From IMG/VR virus record IMGVR_UViG_3300025771_003749, positions 1-22,197 of that record: a DNA stretch of 22,197 nt, one strand, 5' to 3'. The notes under the pieces were generated by a model. It saw only the letters and a list, made by a program, of their open reading frames with translations, was not told the origin of the DNA and did no database searches. Made by a program: the position numbers and the translations under genes. Position 1 is the stretch's first letter. The number at the start of each line of letters is the position of its first letter. Shown piece after piece: positions 1 through 7,253 of this stretch. This DNA is from a virus.

Positions 1-2
1 GC

Positions 3-65
3 CGCTTTGTTGTTATTGATGTCGCCGAAGATGGCGAAAATGGCTGTCAAATTGTTTACCCATAG
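3..65 (+). CDS. C-terminal fragment of an unidentified protein
   Basis: An open frame entering from the left edge encodes 20 residues and ends at TAG 63-65, with the tail ...GENGCQIVYP. Only the very end is present, so no function can be assigned. It runs in the same direction as the genes that follow and lies 18 bases before the next start, so it probably belongs to the same transcription unit. Confidence 0.5.
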   Translation, partial: RFVVIDVAEDGENGCQIVYP

Positions 66-83
66 AAAAAAGGATTAAGGTAA

Positions 84-281
84 ATGACTATTGCATTTGA
101 TCGTGCAGCATATCAAAAAGTTTTTAATGATCTCGACGAATATCGAGATTACTGCCGCTTTGAAGGCAAGGTCTTTAATGAAAAGGCTTTGTATAATCGT
201 GATGATAAGAATTGGCAGTCTTATCTAAAATACCAAAACTATCTACGTGCTAAGTCACGTGCGAAAGGTCGTAAAAAATGA
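84..281 (+). CDS. Small basic hypothetical protein
   Basis: This gene encodes 65 residues with an acidic/aromatic N-terminal half and a strongly basic tail (RAKSRAKGRKK) that could bind nucleic acid. No known domain, signal peptide or membrane segment is visible. An AGGATTAAGG stretch just upstream is a good ribosome-binding site for the ATG at 84. Its stop overlaps the next start as ATGA at 278-281, so it is the first member of a chain of translationally coupled genes that runs to 7581. Function unknown. Confidence 0.75.
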   Translation: MTIAFDRAAYQKVFNDLDEYRDYCRFEGKVFNEKALYNRDDKNWQSYLKYQNYLRAKSRAKGRKK

Positions 282-1444
282 GAAAACTGTTTTACATGGG
301 CTTGGAGCCCTATGAAGGCAGGTATACTCTACAACTTACAGAATGGTCTCGTCGGGCATTTGCTCGACGAAACATTGACTGGGTAGATGTTCCTGGAACA
401 ACAATCGATAACACAAAAGCAATCCAAATAGGCCAAGTGCTAGATGCACATGGCCGTTCCTACTTTGCAATGTCGCAAATGATGAACTTGGTGCAAATGA
501 TGCGTAACGGTGAAGTTACAGGTGAAGATGTTATCTTCTTTGAAGACATGTTCCAGCCTGGTATGGAATCGTTGCCATATATTATGGATCAGATTCCTGC
601 TAAACAGCGTCCTAAAGTGTTTATTCGCTGCTTGGCACAAGCAATTGACCCAGATGACTTTGTGCATGTTTGGGGCATGAGCAAGTGGATGAGTTTGTAT
701 GAAGAAATGTGCAATGAGTTTGTTACTGGTGTTTTAGCAAGTAATGAAGAAATGGTTGCACATATGAAGATTGCAAATTGGAAAGCGCCTATCTACAACA
801 TCAGCGGACTTGCATTTGATAAACAAGAAGTGCAAGAACGTTGTGGAGAAGATCTGACTCCTTGGAATGAACGTTTAAACAGAGTTGTGTTTGCAGCACG
901 TTTTGATCAAGAAAAACAACCAGATTTCTTTATGGATCTTGCAAGCAACTATGCAGAAGATAATATTGAGTTTGCTATTTTACAAGGCGGGCCTTTGCGT
1001 AGTAATAATCAAAAATACGTTGACAGGGCAAGAAACTTAGAAAAAGATGGTGTGATAACAATTTACGAAAATCTTAAAAAAGATGAATATTACAGTATGC
1101 TTAATAACAGTAAGGTTATGATTAACTGTGCATTACAGGACTGGACTAGTAATACTGTAAGTGAAGCAGATGCACTAGGATGTAACGTGCTGTTTCCAGC
1201 ATACAGAAGTTTTCCAGAGATCTTTGCAAACGATCATACAAGAATGTATGTGCCTTGGAGTTTACAAGATGCACAAGATAAACTAACGCTGTTGTTAGAT
1301 AAACCCCATGAAAAAATGGGTGCAATCAGTGATTGGACCAGTGCAACTATCGAACGTTACATTGATATTATGCAAGGTAATGGTGAACAATGGCGTAGAG
1401 ATACAAACCGTTACAGAGACTACGTTTCGGAGAACAAGTATTGA
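278..1444 (+). CDS. GT-B-like glycosyltransferase
   Basis: This 388-residue protein has the two-domain shape of a GT-B (GT4-like) glycosyltransferase. The N-terminal half begins MRKLFYMGLEPYEGRYT and contains a hydrophobic strand followed by acidic residues (VIFFEDMF, 85-92). The C-terminal half starts at about residue 202 with VVFAARFDQEKQPDFFMDLA, the usual first strand and loop of the nucleotide-sugar domain. It continues to SEADALGCNVLFPAYRSFPE (295-314), which resembles the acidic donor-binding segment of the family. It starts in an ATGA overlap with the preceding gene and overlaps the following epimerase by 4 bases, which fits a sugar-transfer unit. The acceptor (phage DNA, a virion protein or a host surface glycan) cannot be read from the sequence. 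The GT class is fairly secure; the subfamily is inferred. Confidence 0.75.
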   Translation: MRKLFYMGLEPYEGRYTLQLTEWSRRAFARRNIDWVDVPGTTIDNTKAIQIGQVLDAHGRSYFAMSQMMNLVQMMRNGEVTGEDVIFFEDMFQPGMESLPYIMDQIPAKQRPKVFIRCLAQAIDPDDFVHVWGMSKWMSLYEEMCNEFVTGVLASNEEMVAHMKIANWKAPIYNISGLAFDKQEVQERCGEDLTPWNERLNRVVFAARFDQEKQPDFFMDLASNYAEDNIEFAILQGGPLRSNNQKYVDRARNLEKDGVITIYENLKKDEYYSMLNNSKVMINCALQDWTSNTVSEADALGCNVLFPAYRSFPEIFANDHTRMYVPWSLQDAQDKLTLLLDKPHEKMGAISDWTSATIERYIDIMQGNGEQWRRDTNRYRDYVSENKY

Positions 1445-2322
1445 AGGTAATTGTTACAGGTGCATCAGGTTACATTGGTAGTCATGTATGTAGAGCTCTA
1501 GCAGAATACGGACACGAAGTCCATGGGTTAGATATAAACATACATGGCGAGCACAATGATGTAGAACAATATTGCCATAAGTTTTGGAAACAAGATATTA
1601 TGGATAAATTTTTACATGGATGGGCTGATGCATGTGTTCATTTGGCAGGACTTAGTTTAGTAGGTCCTAGTATGCTTTATCCTACACAATATTACCAAAA
1701 AAATGTTATGGGCACTAAAAATGTTATTGAAAGCATTAGAACACCGCATGTGTTATTTGCTGGAACTAGTAGTGCATTTGAAATGGCAAGCCCATATGCA
1801 CGTAGCAAAGTATGTGCTGAAGATGTAATCAAAGAAAAAGCAGAAGGTTACACAATATTTAGATTCTTCAATGTAAGTGGCACAGATGGTGTCAATAGAC
1901 AACTAGGAGAACCTACACATCTTATTAGAGTTGCAGCAGAACATGCTGTTGGTAAACGTGATAAGATTGAAATATATGGCACAGACTACAACACAAGAGA
2001 TGGCACTTGTATACGTGATTATATTCATGTAGTAGATCTTGCAGATGCTATTGTAAATGCCATCAATTCTGGTCCTACTAATACACCATACGAATGTTTA
2101 GGTTCTAACGTTGGTTACAGTGTAAGAGAAGTTATTAAAACCATGCAAGAAGTTACTGGTAAAAAACTTAATGTTGTAGAATCGGAACGTAGAGCAGGGG
2201 ATGCTGTCAGCAGTGTAGTTGACGAACTAAGTAAACATGTAAAGTTAAATAAAACAATAGAGGATATGTGTTATGACCAATTCAAATTGGAACTCGGACG
2301 AAACTTACACAATTACAACTGA
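1441..2322 (+). CDS. NAD-dependent sugar-nucleotide epimerase/dehydratase (GalE-like extended SDR)
   Basis: This 293-residue protein is an extended short-chain dehydrogenase/reductase. The NAD-binding motif GASGYIGSH is at residues 7-15, followed by the strand end GLDIN (29-33). The catalytic pair is Y119-x3-K123 (SPYARSK), with TSSAF upstream supplying the Ser/Thr. The segment YGTDYNTRDGTCIRDYIHV is close to the classic UDP-glucose 4-epimerase signature. The start is TTG, because the Rossmann motif begins within a few residues of it. A GGAG lies just upstream, and the start overlaps the glycosyltransferase stop by 4 bases. It is somewhat short for GalE (about 340), so substrate specificity is uncertain. 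It probably supplies or interconverts the sugar nucleotide used by the neighbouring glycosyltransferase. Confidence 0.85.
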   Translation: MKVIVTGASGYIGSHVCRALAEYGHEVHGLDINIHGEHNDVEQYCHKFWKQDIMDKFLHGWADACVHLAGLSLVGPSMLYPTQYYQKNVMGTKNVIESIRTPHVLFAGTSSAFEMASPYARSKVCAEDVIKEKAEGYTIFRFFNVSGTDGVNRQLGEPTHLIRVAAEHAVGKRDKIEIYGTDYNTRDGTCIRDYIHVVDLADAIVNAINSGPTNTPYECLGSNVGYSVREVIKTMQEVTGKKLNVVESERRAGDAVSSVVDELSKHVKLNKTIEDMCYDQFKLELGRNLHNYN

Positions 2323-2635
2323 TAATGTAGACGAAAGTGGATTTGTTTATTCGATAGACTCATCTACAATTTCAGATATTACAACAGCAACTATAGATAC
2401 CAGTGCATTTGATGATTTAATTTCATTAGATGGAGATATCACTTTAACCATTGATACAAATACTTTTGATCCAAAAGAGTTTGAAGATATAATGCCTAGT
2501 GTTGCAAAAGTAGAAGACATGTGCATGGATTATCCTGCACTAAAAATGGCATACGATAATTTTAAAACTATTTACAGTATGGTGCACCAAGACTGGGTAG
2601 GACGCCAAGAGGATGATGACCCACTTCCATTCTAA
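2273..2635 (+). CDS. Acidic Ser/Thr/Asp-rich small protein of unknown function
   Basis: This gene encodes 120 residues. The first 65 are rich in D, T, S and I and low in basic residues (for example STISDITTATIDTSAFDD), suggesting extended beta repeats or disorder. The last 45 or so look helical and end in an acidic tail, EDDDPLPF. The ATG at 2273 lies 50 bases inside the epimerase gene, but AGGA at 2261-2264 gives it a well-placed ribosome-binding site. Its 3' end overlaps the radical SAM gene by 23 bases. The C-terminal part resembles, from memory, small conserved proteins of marine T4-like phages. Being coupled to a radical SAM gene, it could also be a substrate or partner of that enzyme, which is speculation. 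Confidence 0.7.
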   Translation: MTNSNWNSDETYTITTDNVDESGFVYSIDSSTISDITTATIDTSAFDDLISLDGDITLTIDTNTFDPKEFEDIMPSVAKVEDMCMDYPALKMAYDNFKTIYSMVHQDWVGRQEDDDPLPF

Positions 2636-3554
2636 TTGCGCAGCATTATACAATCACACTAATGTTAGGGGAGGCAATCGTGTCTACCCCTGCTGTCGTT
2701 ATAAGCAACCTATACAAACGTTTGATGGTGATATAGGTAATATATTACACAGCAACGAATACAAAACCCTACGAGATAATTGGACAATAAATGATCCAAA
2801 TTGTGCTAAGTGTATGCACGAAGAAATATTGGGCAAACAAAGTTTAAGACAAAAATTCAATGAAGAATACAGCACAGAGAAAGTAGAACTAAAGTATCTA
2901 GAAGTAGGCTTTGACAACATATGTGATTTAACCTGTGATGGCTGTTGGGAAGAATGGAGCAGTTCGTGGTGGGCTAAAAAGAATCCAGACTTACCTCTAA
3001 AACAAGGCATTACCAGCACAGAAGAATTTACAAATATTCCTGCAACTGTAAACAAAGTTGTATTCTTGGGCGGCGAACCTCTAATGACCAATAGACACAA
3101 ACGGTTTTTAGAGTCATTCGATACCTTAGAAGATCTTGAAGTAGAATATTTTACAAACGGTATGCATAAACTAGTTGAAGAAGATTATATTCTTTTGAAT
3201 GAATGTAAGCGTGTTCATTTTACTGTGAGTATAGACGGTGTAGGCGCATTAAACGAAAAAGTTAGAAATGGCAGTGTGTGGAGTAGAGTGTTAAAAACAC
3301 TACAAGAAATACACAGCACATTTGATTACACAATACATACAACTATACATAAAAATAACTGGCACGGATTGCCAGAACTTGCAGAATTTACAAAAAATTA
3401 TGCAAATTGGACAACAAATCTCTTGACATATCCGAAAAAGTTAGATATAATAAACTTAGAGCAGTCTGATAAAGATAAACTAATAGAAATAGTAAACACA
3501 TATGAAATACCAAATAGGCAATATATTGAGGCGCACTTGAAAGGAGAAGCATGA
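2613..3554 (+). CDS. Radical SAM protein with N-terminal SPASM/twitch-like cysteines
   Basis: This 313-residue protein carries the radical SAM cluster motif C104-x3-C108-x2-C111 (CDLTCDGCW) and the SAM-binding GGEP at 153-156, so it should bind a [4Fe-4S] cluster and make a 5'-deoxyadenosyl radical. N-terminal to the core is a second cysteine set: C9, C27-C28 in YPCCRYK, and C64-x2-C67. It resembles the auxiliary-cluster (SPASM/twitch) regions of peptide-modifying radical SAM enzymes, but sits before the core instead of after it. The start may be the ATG at 2613 or 2616, since the AGAGG lies immediately upstream of both. It overlaps its neighbours by 23 and 4 bases. The substrate is unknown; a peptide or sugar is possible. 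Confidence 0.8.
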   Translation: MMTHFHSNCAALYNHTNVRGGNRVYPCCRYKQPIQTFDGDIGNILHSNEYKTLRDNWTINDPNCAKCMHEEILGKQSLRQKFNEEYSTEKVELKYLEVGFDNICDLTCDGCWEEWSSSWWAKKNPDLPLKQGITSTEEFTNIPATVNKVVFLGGEPLMTNRHKRFLESFDTLEDLEVEYFTNGMHKLVEEDYILLNECKRVHFTVSIDGVGALNEKVRNGSVWSRVLKTLQEIHSTFDYTIHTTIHKNNWHGLPELAEFTKNYANWTTNLLTYPKKLDIINLEQSDKDKLIEIVNTYEIPNRQYIEAHLKGEA

Positions 3555-4165
3555 TGGACATGCGCAGTTATGAGGAGTGGCAAACGCACAGTGCTGAAGA
3601 AAGTGCAGTAGATGATGTCACTTGGAGTAATAATGATTTGCTTACCTTAAATTGGGAAGCAACTTATATGACAGACGAGATTCCAGAAGATAGTTCATGG
3701 GATACGTTTGCTACAAAAAATAAAAAAGCATTAGAAGCAATGTATAAACAATGGGGCGTCCCTAAGGAAGGTTCATTGCATTACATGTGTATTAGACCAG
3801 AACTTACAAAAGGACTAAGCAGTCTTATCATACCATATGCACATATGCATTTTAACTACAACTTTTTAAAACTTACACCAGGTTGTAGTTTAATGTGGCA
3901 CTTTGATACATATGCAACATTTGTAAAATACAATCAAATCAGCGAAGATGACGCACATAATGTTTGTAGAACTGTTGTAATGATGAAAGATTGGGATAGA
4001 GGTCAAGTTTTGCAAGTAGGTGAAGAAGTATACACTCATTGGAGTGCTGGAGATACTTACACTTGGAAAGGTGACACATGGCACGGTATGGCTAATTTTG
4101 GTCCAAGTGATTGTATTGTTTCGCAAATTACTTTCTTGGATGAAGATGACAGATATACCCAATGA
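3551..4165 (+). CDS. Probable Fe(II)/2-oxoglutarate oxygenase (cupin fold)
   Basis: This gene encodes 204 residues. H117-F-D119 (MWHFDTYATF) followed by H178 (GDTWHGMANFG) forms an HxD...H facial triad on a double-stranded beta-helix, in the arrangement seen in aspartyl/asparaginyl hydroxylases and phage 2OG oxygenases. The segments LKLTPGCSLMWH and VYTHWSAGDTYTWKGDTWHG look like the paired strands of the jellyroll. No clear 2OG-binding arginine could be assigned with confidence. The gene starts in an ATGA overlap with the radical SAM gene (the ATG at 3554 is an alternative) and runs into the aminotransferase-like gene. Its substrate is unknown, but its place in the cluster suggests hydroxylation of the same product. 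Confidence 0.6.
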   Translation: MMDMRSYEEWQTHSAEESAVDDVTWSNNDLLTLNWEATYMTDEIPEDSSWDTFATKNKKALEAMYKQWGVPKEGSLHYMCIRPELTKGLSSLIIPYAHMHFNYNFLKLTPGCSLMWHFDTYATFVKYNQISEDDAHNVCRTVVMMKDWDRGQVLQVGEEVYTHWSAGDTYTWKGDTWHGMANFGPSDCIVSQITFLDEDDRYTQ

Positions 4166-5048
4166 TAAACGTGGTATGGATTTTGGCAGTGCATTTGCCA
4201 TACAAGATCCAGCAGCAATAAAAATACTAAGAGAGCCGTTTGATTTACAGTGCGTCAATAGCGATAGTGTTATTGACGAATATCTGCATGAATACGATGC
4301 ATGGATACGCAGCACCACAAGTAATAGTTTTACTGGATTAGAAGATTTCAAGTATCGTTGTTTTAGTAATGGCACTACAGAAGTATTTGATAAATTTTAT
4401 ATGAAAAATGCAAAGCGTAGATTCCGTTGTTTCAAAGGCGAATACATGTATCACAAACTAGCATGGCGTGACAAGTTTGTTTGGGCTTACATTGAAGACG
4501 AACCATTACACAAAGCAGATGCAGTGGTAATAAGTTTACCTTTTGCAGACACAGGAGATAAGCACACTGAATATCACGAATTGATGCGCAAGTGTTGCGA
4601 TATGAATATTCCTGTATTGGTTGATTGTGCATACTTTGGAGCATGTAGAGATATTAATTTTGATTTAGCATATAGATGCATTACAGACGTCACATTTAGT
4701 TTGAGTAAAAGTTTTCCTGTTGCATATGCTAGAATCGGTATGCGTTATACAAGAGTAGACGACGACGATACAATGTTTGTGTATCATAAAATCAACTACA
4801 ATAACAAAATTGGTGCTGCTTTAGGATTAAAATATTTCAACAACTTTACCCCAGATTACATTTCACAAAAATATATTGACAAACAACTTAATTTCTGTAA
4901 TACTGTAGGAGTAAATCCAAGTAGAACAGTGTTGTTTGGCATAGATGATAAAAACATGTATAACCAATACAATCGCGGCGGAAATACAAATAGATTAAGT
5001 TTTCACAAGCAATATATAAAAGGATTAGATTTTGCCAGTTCAAAGTAA
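4146..5048 (+). CDS. PLP-dependent aminotransferase-like protein (fold type I)
   Basis: This protein has about 300 residues. Its central part follows the fold-type-I plan: SNGTTEVF as the phosphate-binding turn, DAVVISLPFADTGD, then PVLVDCAYFGAC with the pyridine-N-binding Asp. Next comes TFSLSKSFPVAYARIG, whose Lys (codon 4707-4709) is the expected Schiff-base lysine; the SLSK-F...RIG pattern is that of class I/II aminotransferases. It is short for the family (380-420 residues). The start is uncertain: an upstream extension to 4020 would lie wholly within the oxygenase gene and looks like read-through. ATGs at 4140, 4146 and 4176 are all possible. The neighbouring amidinotransferase suggests it makes a primary amine that is then guanidinylated. 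Confidence 0.65.
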   Translation: MTDIPNDKRGMDFGSAFAIQDPAAIKILREPFDLQCVNSDSVIDEYLHEYDAWIRSTTSNSFTGLEDFKYRCFSNGTTEVFDKFYMKNAKRRFRCFKGEYMYHKLAWRDKFVWAYIEDEPLHKADAVVISLPFADTGDKHTEYHELMRKCCDMNIPVLVDCAYFGACRDINFDLAYRCITDVTFSLSKSFPVAYARIGMRYTRVDDDDTMFVYHKINYNNKIGAALGLKYFNNFTPDYISQKYIDKQLNFCNTVGVNPSRTVLFGIDDKNMYNQYNRGGNTNRLSFHKQYIKGLDFASSK

Positions 5049-6090
5049 TAACGATTGGGATCCATTAGAAGAAATTATTATCGGCACAGCAGAAAACTGT
5101 GTGCATCCCACTATGAATAAAAGCACACATAGTTTTATCTATGGCGGTGAAGATTATGAAGATATCAAACACTTTGACGGGCAGCCTATAGCGCAATGGA
5201 TTGTTGACGAAGCAAACGAAGATTTAGATGGACTAGAAAAGTGTTTGCAAGGATTGGGTGTAAAAACAATGCGTCCTGATCCTATCGATCATAACCAAAA
5301 GTTTAGCACACCTGAATGGACTACTACAGGTTGGTATACATTTTGTCCACGTGATTTGCTGTTGCCATTGGACAATATGATTATTGAATGTCCTAGTCCA
5401 ATGCGGGCAAGATATTTCGAAACTAGAGCATATTATAAACATTTATATGGCTGGATGAAAGAAGGCACACAATGGATCAATGCTCCTAAACCTATTCTAA
5501 CTGATGATAATTATCAACTGGAGGACCGCAGTGAAGCAACGCTTGTTAACAAAGAAATTATTTTTGATGCTCCTAATATCGTTCGTCTTGGTAGGGATCT
5601 TCTCTGCCAAGTTAGCAATAGTGGCAACCAACTTGGTTTTGAGTGGCTGAAAACTATACTTGAGCCAAGAGGCTATCGTATCCACGTAGCAGAAAAGTAT
5701 TACAGTTTTGCACACTTTGACAGCACTGTATTGCCGTTGCGTCCAGGACTAGTGTTGTTTAATGCAGGACGACTTAGTGAAGATTGGTATCCACCTATCT
5801 TTAAGGATTGGGATAAGATTTGGGTTGGCGAAGAAGATTTACACGTTCCGCCAGCAAATACAGGTGTTGCTCCGTGCTCACCTTATATTGGATTAAACTT
5901 TTTGAGTGTTAATCCAGAACTTGTTATTGTTGATGAAAAGCAAGAAGCACTTAGACGTATACTAGGCAAACATGGTATTGATACAATAGGCCTTCCAATG
6001 CGTCAAGCACGTAGCATGAGCGGAGGGTTCCATTGTGCTACATTAGACACTAAGCGTAAAGGCAGTTTGGAGGACTATTTTGCAACATAG
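5032..6090 (+). CDS. Amidinotransferase of the arginine:glycine amidinotransferase family
   Basis: This 352-residue protein matches the glycine/inosamine-phosphate amidinotransferase family along its length. The segment FDAPNIVRLGRDLLCQ (178-193) corresponds to the catalytic-Asp region, HFD (228-230) to the catalytic His loop, and GGFHCATLD (331-339) carries nucleophile C335, followed by KRKGSLEDY. Family members move the amidino group of arginine to an amine, giving a guanidino compound and ornithine. The start is TTG at 5032 with AAAGGA 8-9 bases upstream, overlapping the aminotransferase-like gene by 17 bases. The acceptor amine is unknown: glycine, an amino-cyclitol as in streptidine synthesis, or an amino sugar. 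All triad elements are present, so an active enzyme is likely. Confidence 0.9.
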   Translation: MPVQSNNDWDPLEEIIIGTAENCVHPTMNKSTHSFIYGGEDYEDIKHFDGQPIAQWIVDEANEDLDGLEKCLQGLGVKTMRPDPIDHNQKFSTPEWTTTGWYTFCPRDLLLPLDNMIIECPSPMRARYFETRAYYKHLYGWMKEGTQWINAPKPILTDDNYQLEDRSEATLVNKEIIFDAPNIVRLGRDLLCQVSNSGNQLGFEWLKTILEPRGYRIHVAEKYYSFAHFDSTVLPLRPGLVLFNAGRLSEDWYPPIFKDWDKIWVGEEDLHVPPANTGVAPCSPYIGLNFLSVNPELVIVDEKQEALRRILGKHGIDTIGLPMRQARSMSGGFHCATLDTKRKGSLEDYFAT

Positions 6091-6301
6091 TATAGAACAA
6101 TGGATTGATCGTATAAATGCAATGAAAGATTTGTGTATTCAAGCTCATAGAGTTAGAAACGAATTTAGTGAATTAGCAGATCAAACATATGACAAAGATC
6201 ACTGTAAACACTTGCTAGAACAAGTTCAATCATTGGCTGCTAGTATAGCAAACGAAAAGATTACAGAAATTAAAACAGAGATGGATTCATGGAAAAAATA
6301 A
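6080..6301 (+). CDS. Small helical hypothetical protein
   Basis: This gene encodes 73 residues, almost entirely amphipathic helix (heptad-like spacing in EQVQSLAASIANEKITEIKT), possibly a small coiled-coil protein. It starts at TTG 6080 with GGAGG upstream at suitable spacing, and overlaps the amidinotransferase by 11 bases and the next gene by 13. No recognisable domain. It may be an accessory subunit or simply a conserved phage small protein. Confidence 0.65.
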   Translation: MQHSIEQWIDRINAMKDLCIQAHRVRNEFSELADQTYDKDHCKHLLEQVQSLAASIANEKITEIKTEMDSWKK

Positions 6302-6852
6302 AAAGAAAATACTACACTTGGGACGATGTACATAAGTGCGCTCATAAACTAGCATTAGAAATGTATAAAACTGGATTCAGACCAGACTATATTGTGGGTC
6401 TAAACAGAGGTGGATTGCCTGTAAGTGTTGTGCTAAGTCACTTACTTGACTGCAACCATTATGCACTAGATGTTAGACTACGTGATAACAAAGGCAACGA
6501 AGGACCAGAATCTAACTGCTGGATGGCTGAAGATGCATTTGGTTATGTATCTGAGATTGATAGAGATGATGTTTGGAATAAATCTTACAGCGATCCTGAT
6601 AAGAAAAAGAAAATACTAATTGTAGACGATATCAACGACACTGGTGCTACATTTGAATGGATCAAAAATGATTGGCGTAGTGGTTGTTTACCAGACAATC
6701 CAAACTGGGATACCATTTGGGGTAAAAATGTAAGATTTGCTGTAATGTGTGAAAAAACTCATACACAGTTTGATGGTGTTGATTATGTTTACCAAACAAT
6801 AGATACTAGTGAAGAAGACACTTGGGTGGTGTTTCCATGGGAATATGATTAA
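6289..6852 (+). CDS. Phosphoribosyltransferase (type I, purine PRT-like)
   Basis: This 187-residue protein has the PRPP-binding motif ILIVDDINDTGAT (109-121, two Asp followed by DTGAT) and the upstream YIVGLNRGGLPVSVVLSHLL (34-53), the pyrophosphate-loop region of type I phosphoribosyltransferases. The C-terminal DTWVVFPWEYD is like that of xanthine/hypoxanthine PRTs. It would join a base to PRPP, probably in purine salvage. A stretch of about 45 residues between the strand ALDVRL and the PRPP motif, including WMAEDAFGYVSEIDRDD, may be a lid. It overlaps both neighbours by 8-13 bases. A link to the deazaguanine genes downstream is possible but unproven. Confidence 0.8.
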   Translation: MEKIKRKYYTWDDVHKCAHKLALEMYKTGFRPDYIVGLNRGGLPVSVVLSHLLDCNHYALDVRLRDNKGNEGPESNCWMAEDAFGYVSEIDRDDVWNKSYSDPDKKKKILIVDDINDTGATFEWIKNDWRSGCLPDNPNWDTIWGKNVRFAVMCEKTHTQFDGVDYVYQTIDTSEEDTWVVFPWEYD

Positions 6853-7078
6853 AGACTGGTCACTTAAAGATATTAAAACTGAGATAAGTAAAATATCGTG
6901 GGCAGAATCTGATCCTCGTATGGATGGATTTGTGACTTGGGGATGTAAGCAAGAGCTTTACGAAATCCTTTGGTATGTAGAAGAAAAATTGCGTAAGTGT
7001 TCAACCTACGCAGGCGAAGATGACTTTCTCAAAGAACACGATAAAGAAATGACGTGGAGAATATTGAATGAAGACTAA
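6845..7078 (+). CDS. Small hypothetical protein
   Basis: This gene encodes 77 residues when read from ATG 6845 (MIKDWSLKDIKTEI). The same frame is open upstream to 6809, but that stretch lies inside the phosphoribosyltransferase gene. The 6845 start has GGGAA just upstream and leaves the 8-base overlap typical of this region. The protein is mixed helical with two Trp-containing segments and a Cys in KLRKCSTYAGED. No known domain. Confidence 0.6.
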   Translation: MIKDWSLKDIKTEISKISWAESDPRMDGFVTWGCKQELYEILWYVEEKLRKCSTYAGEDDFLKEHDKEMTWRILNED

Positions 7079-7253
7079 GTATGCTATAAAGTTAATGTTG
7101 TCTGCTGATGACTGGATTTACGTAACTGAGGATACAGAAGCACCAATGTTTCATATTCATCCTGTGTTATTTGATTCAAGACAAGCAGCAGAAAAACATG
7201 CTGAAATTTGGAATAAAAGATTTACTAAAGTAGTTAGGTGGAGAGAAAAATGA
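7068..7253 (+). CDS. Small conserved phage protein
   Basis: This gene encodes 61 residues. The pattern ADDWIYVTE...PVLFDSRQAAEKHAEIW, a beta strand followed by a helix, is one I associate with short proteins of marine T4-like phages, of unknown role. It overlaps the upstream gene by 11 bases and the following 42-residue gene by 4 (ATGA). Confidence 0.65.
   Translation: MKTKYAIKLMLSADDWIYVTEDTEAPMFHIHPVLFDSRQAAEKHAEIWNKRFTKVVRWREK

Noticed and set aside
4020-4145. N-terminal extension of the aminotransferase-like protein to 4020
   Set aside because: This stretch lies wholly within the oxygenase gene in another frame, reads as hydrophobic low-quality sequence, and has no family match before the 4140-4176 starts.
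6809-6844. Upstream start for the gene at 6845
   Set aside because: It would overlap the phosphoribosyltransferase gene by 44 bases. The 6845 start has a Shine-Dalgarno-like GGGAA and matches the short overlaps elsewhere.
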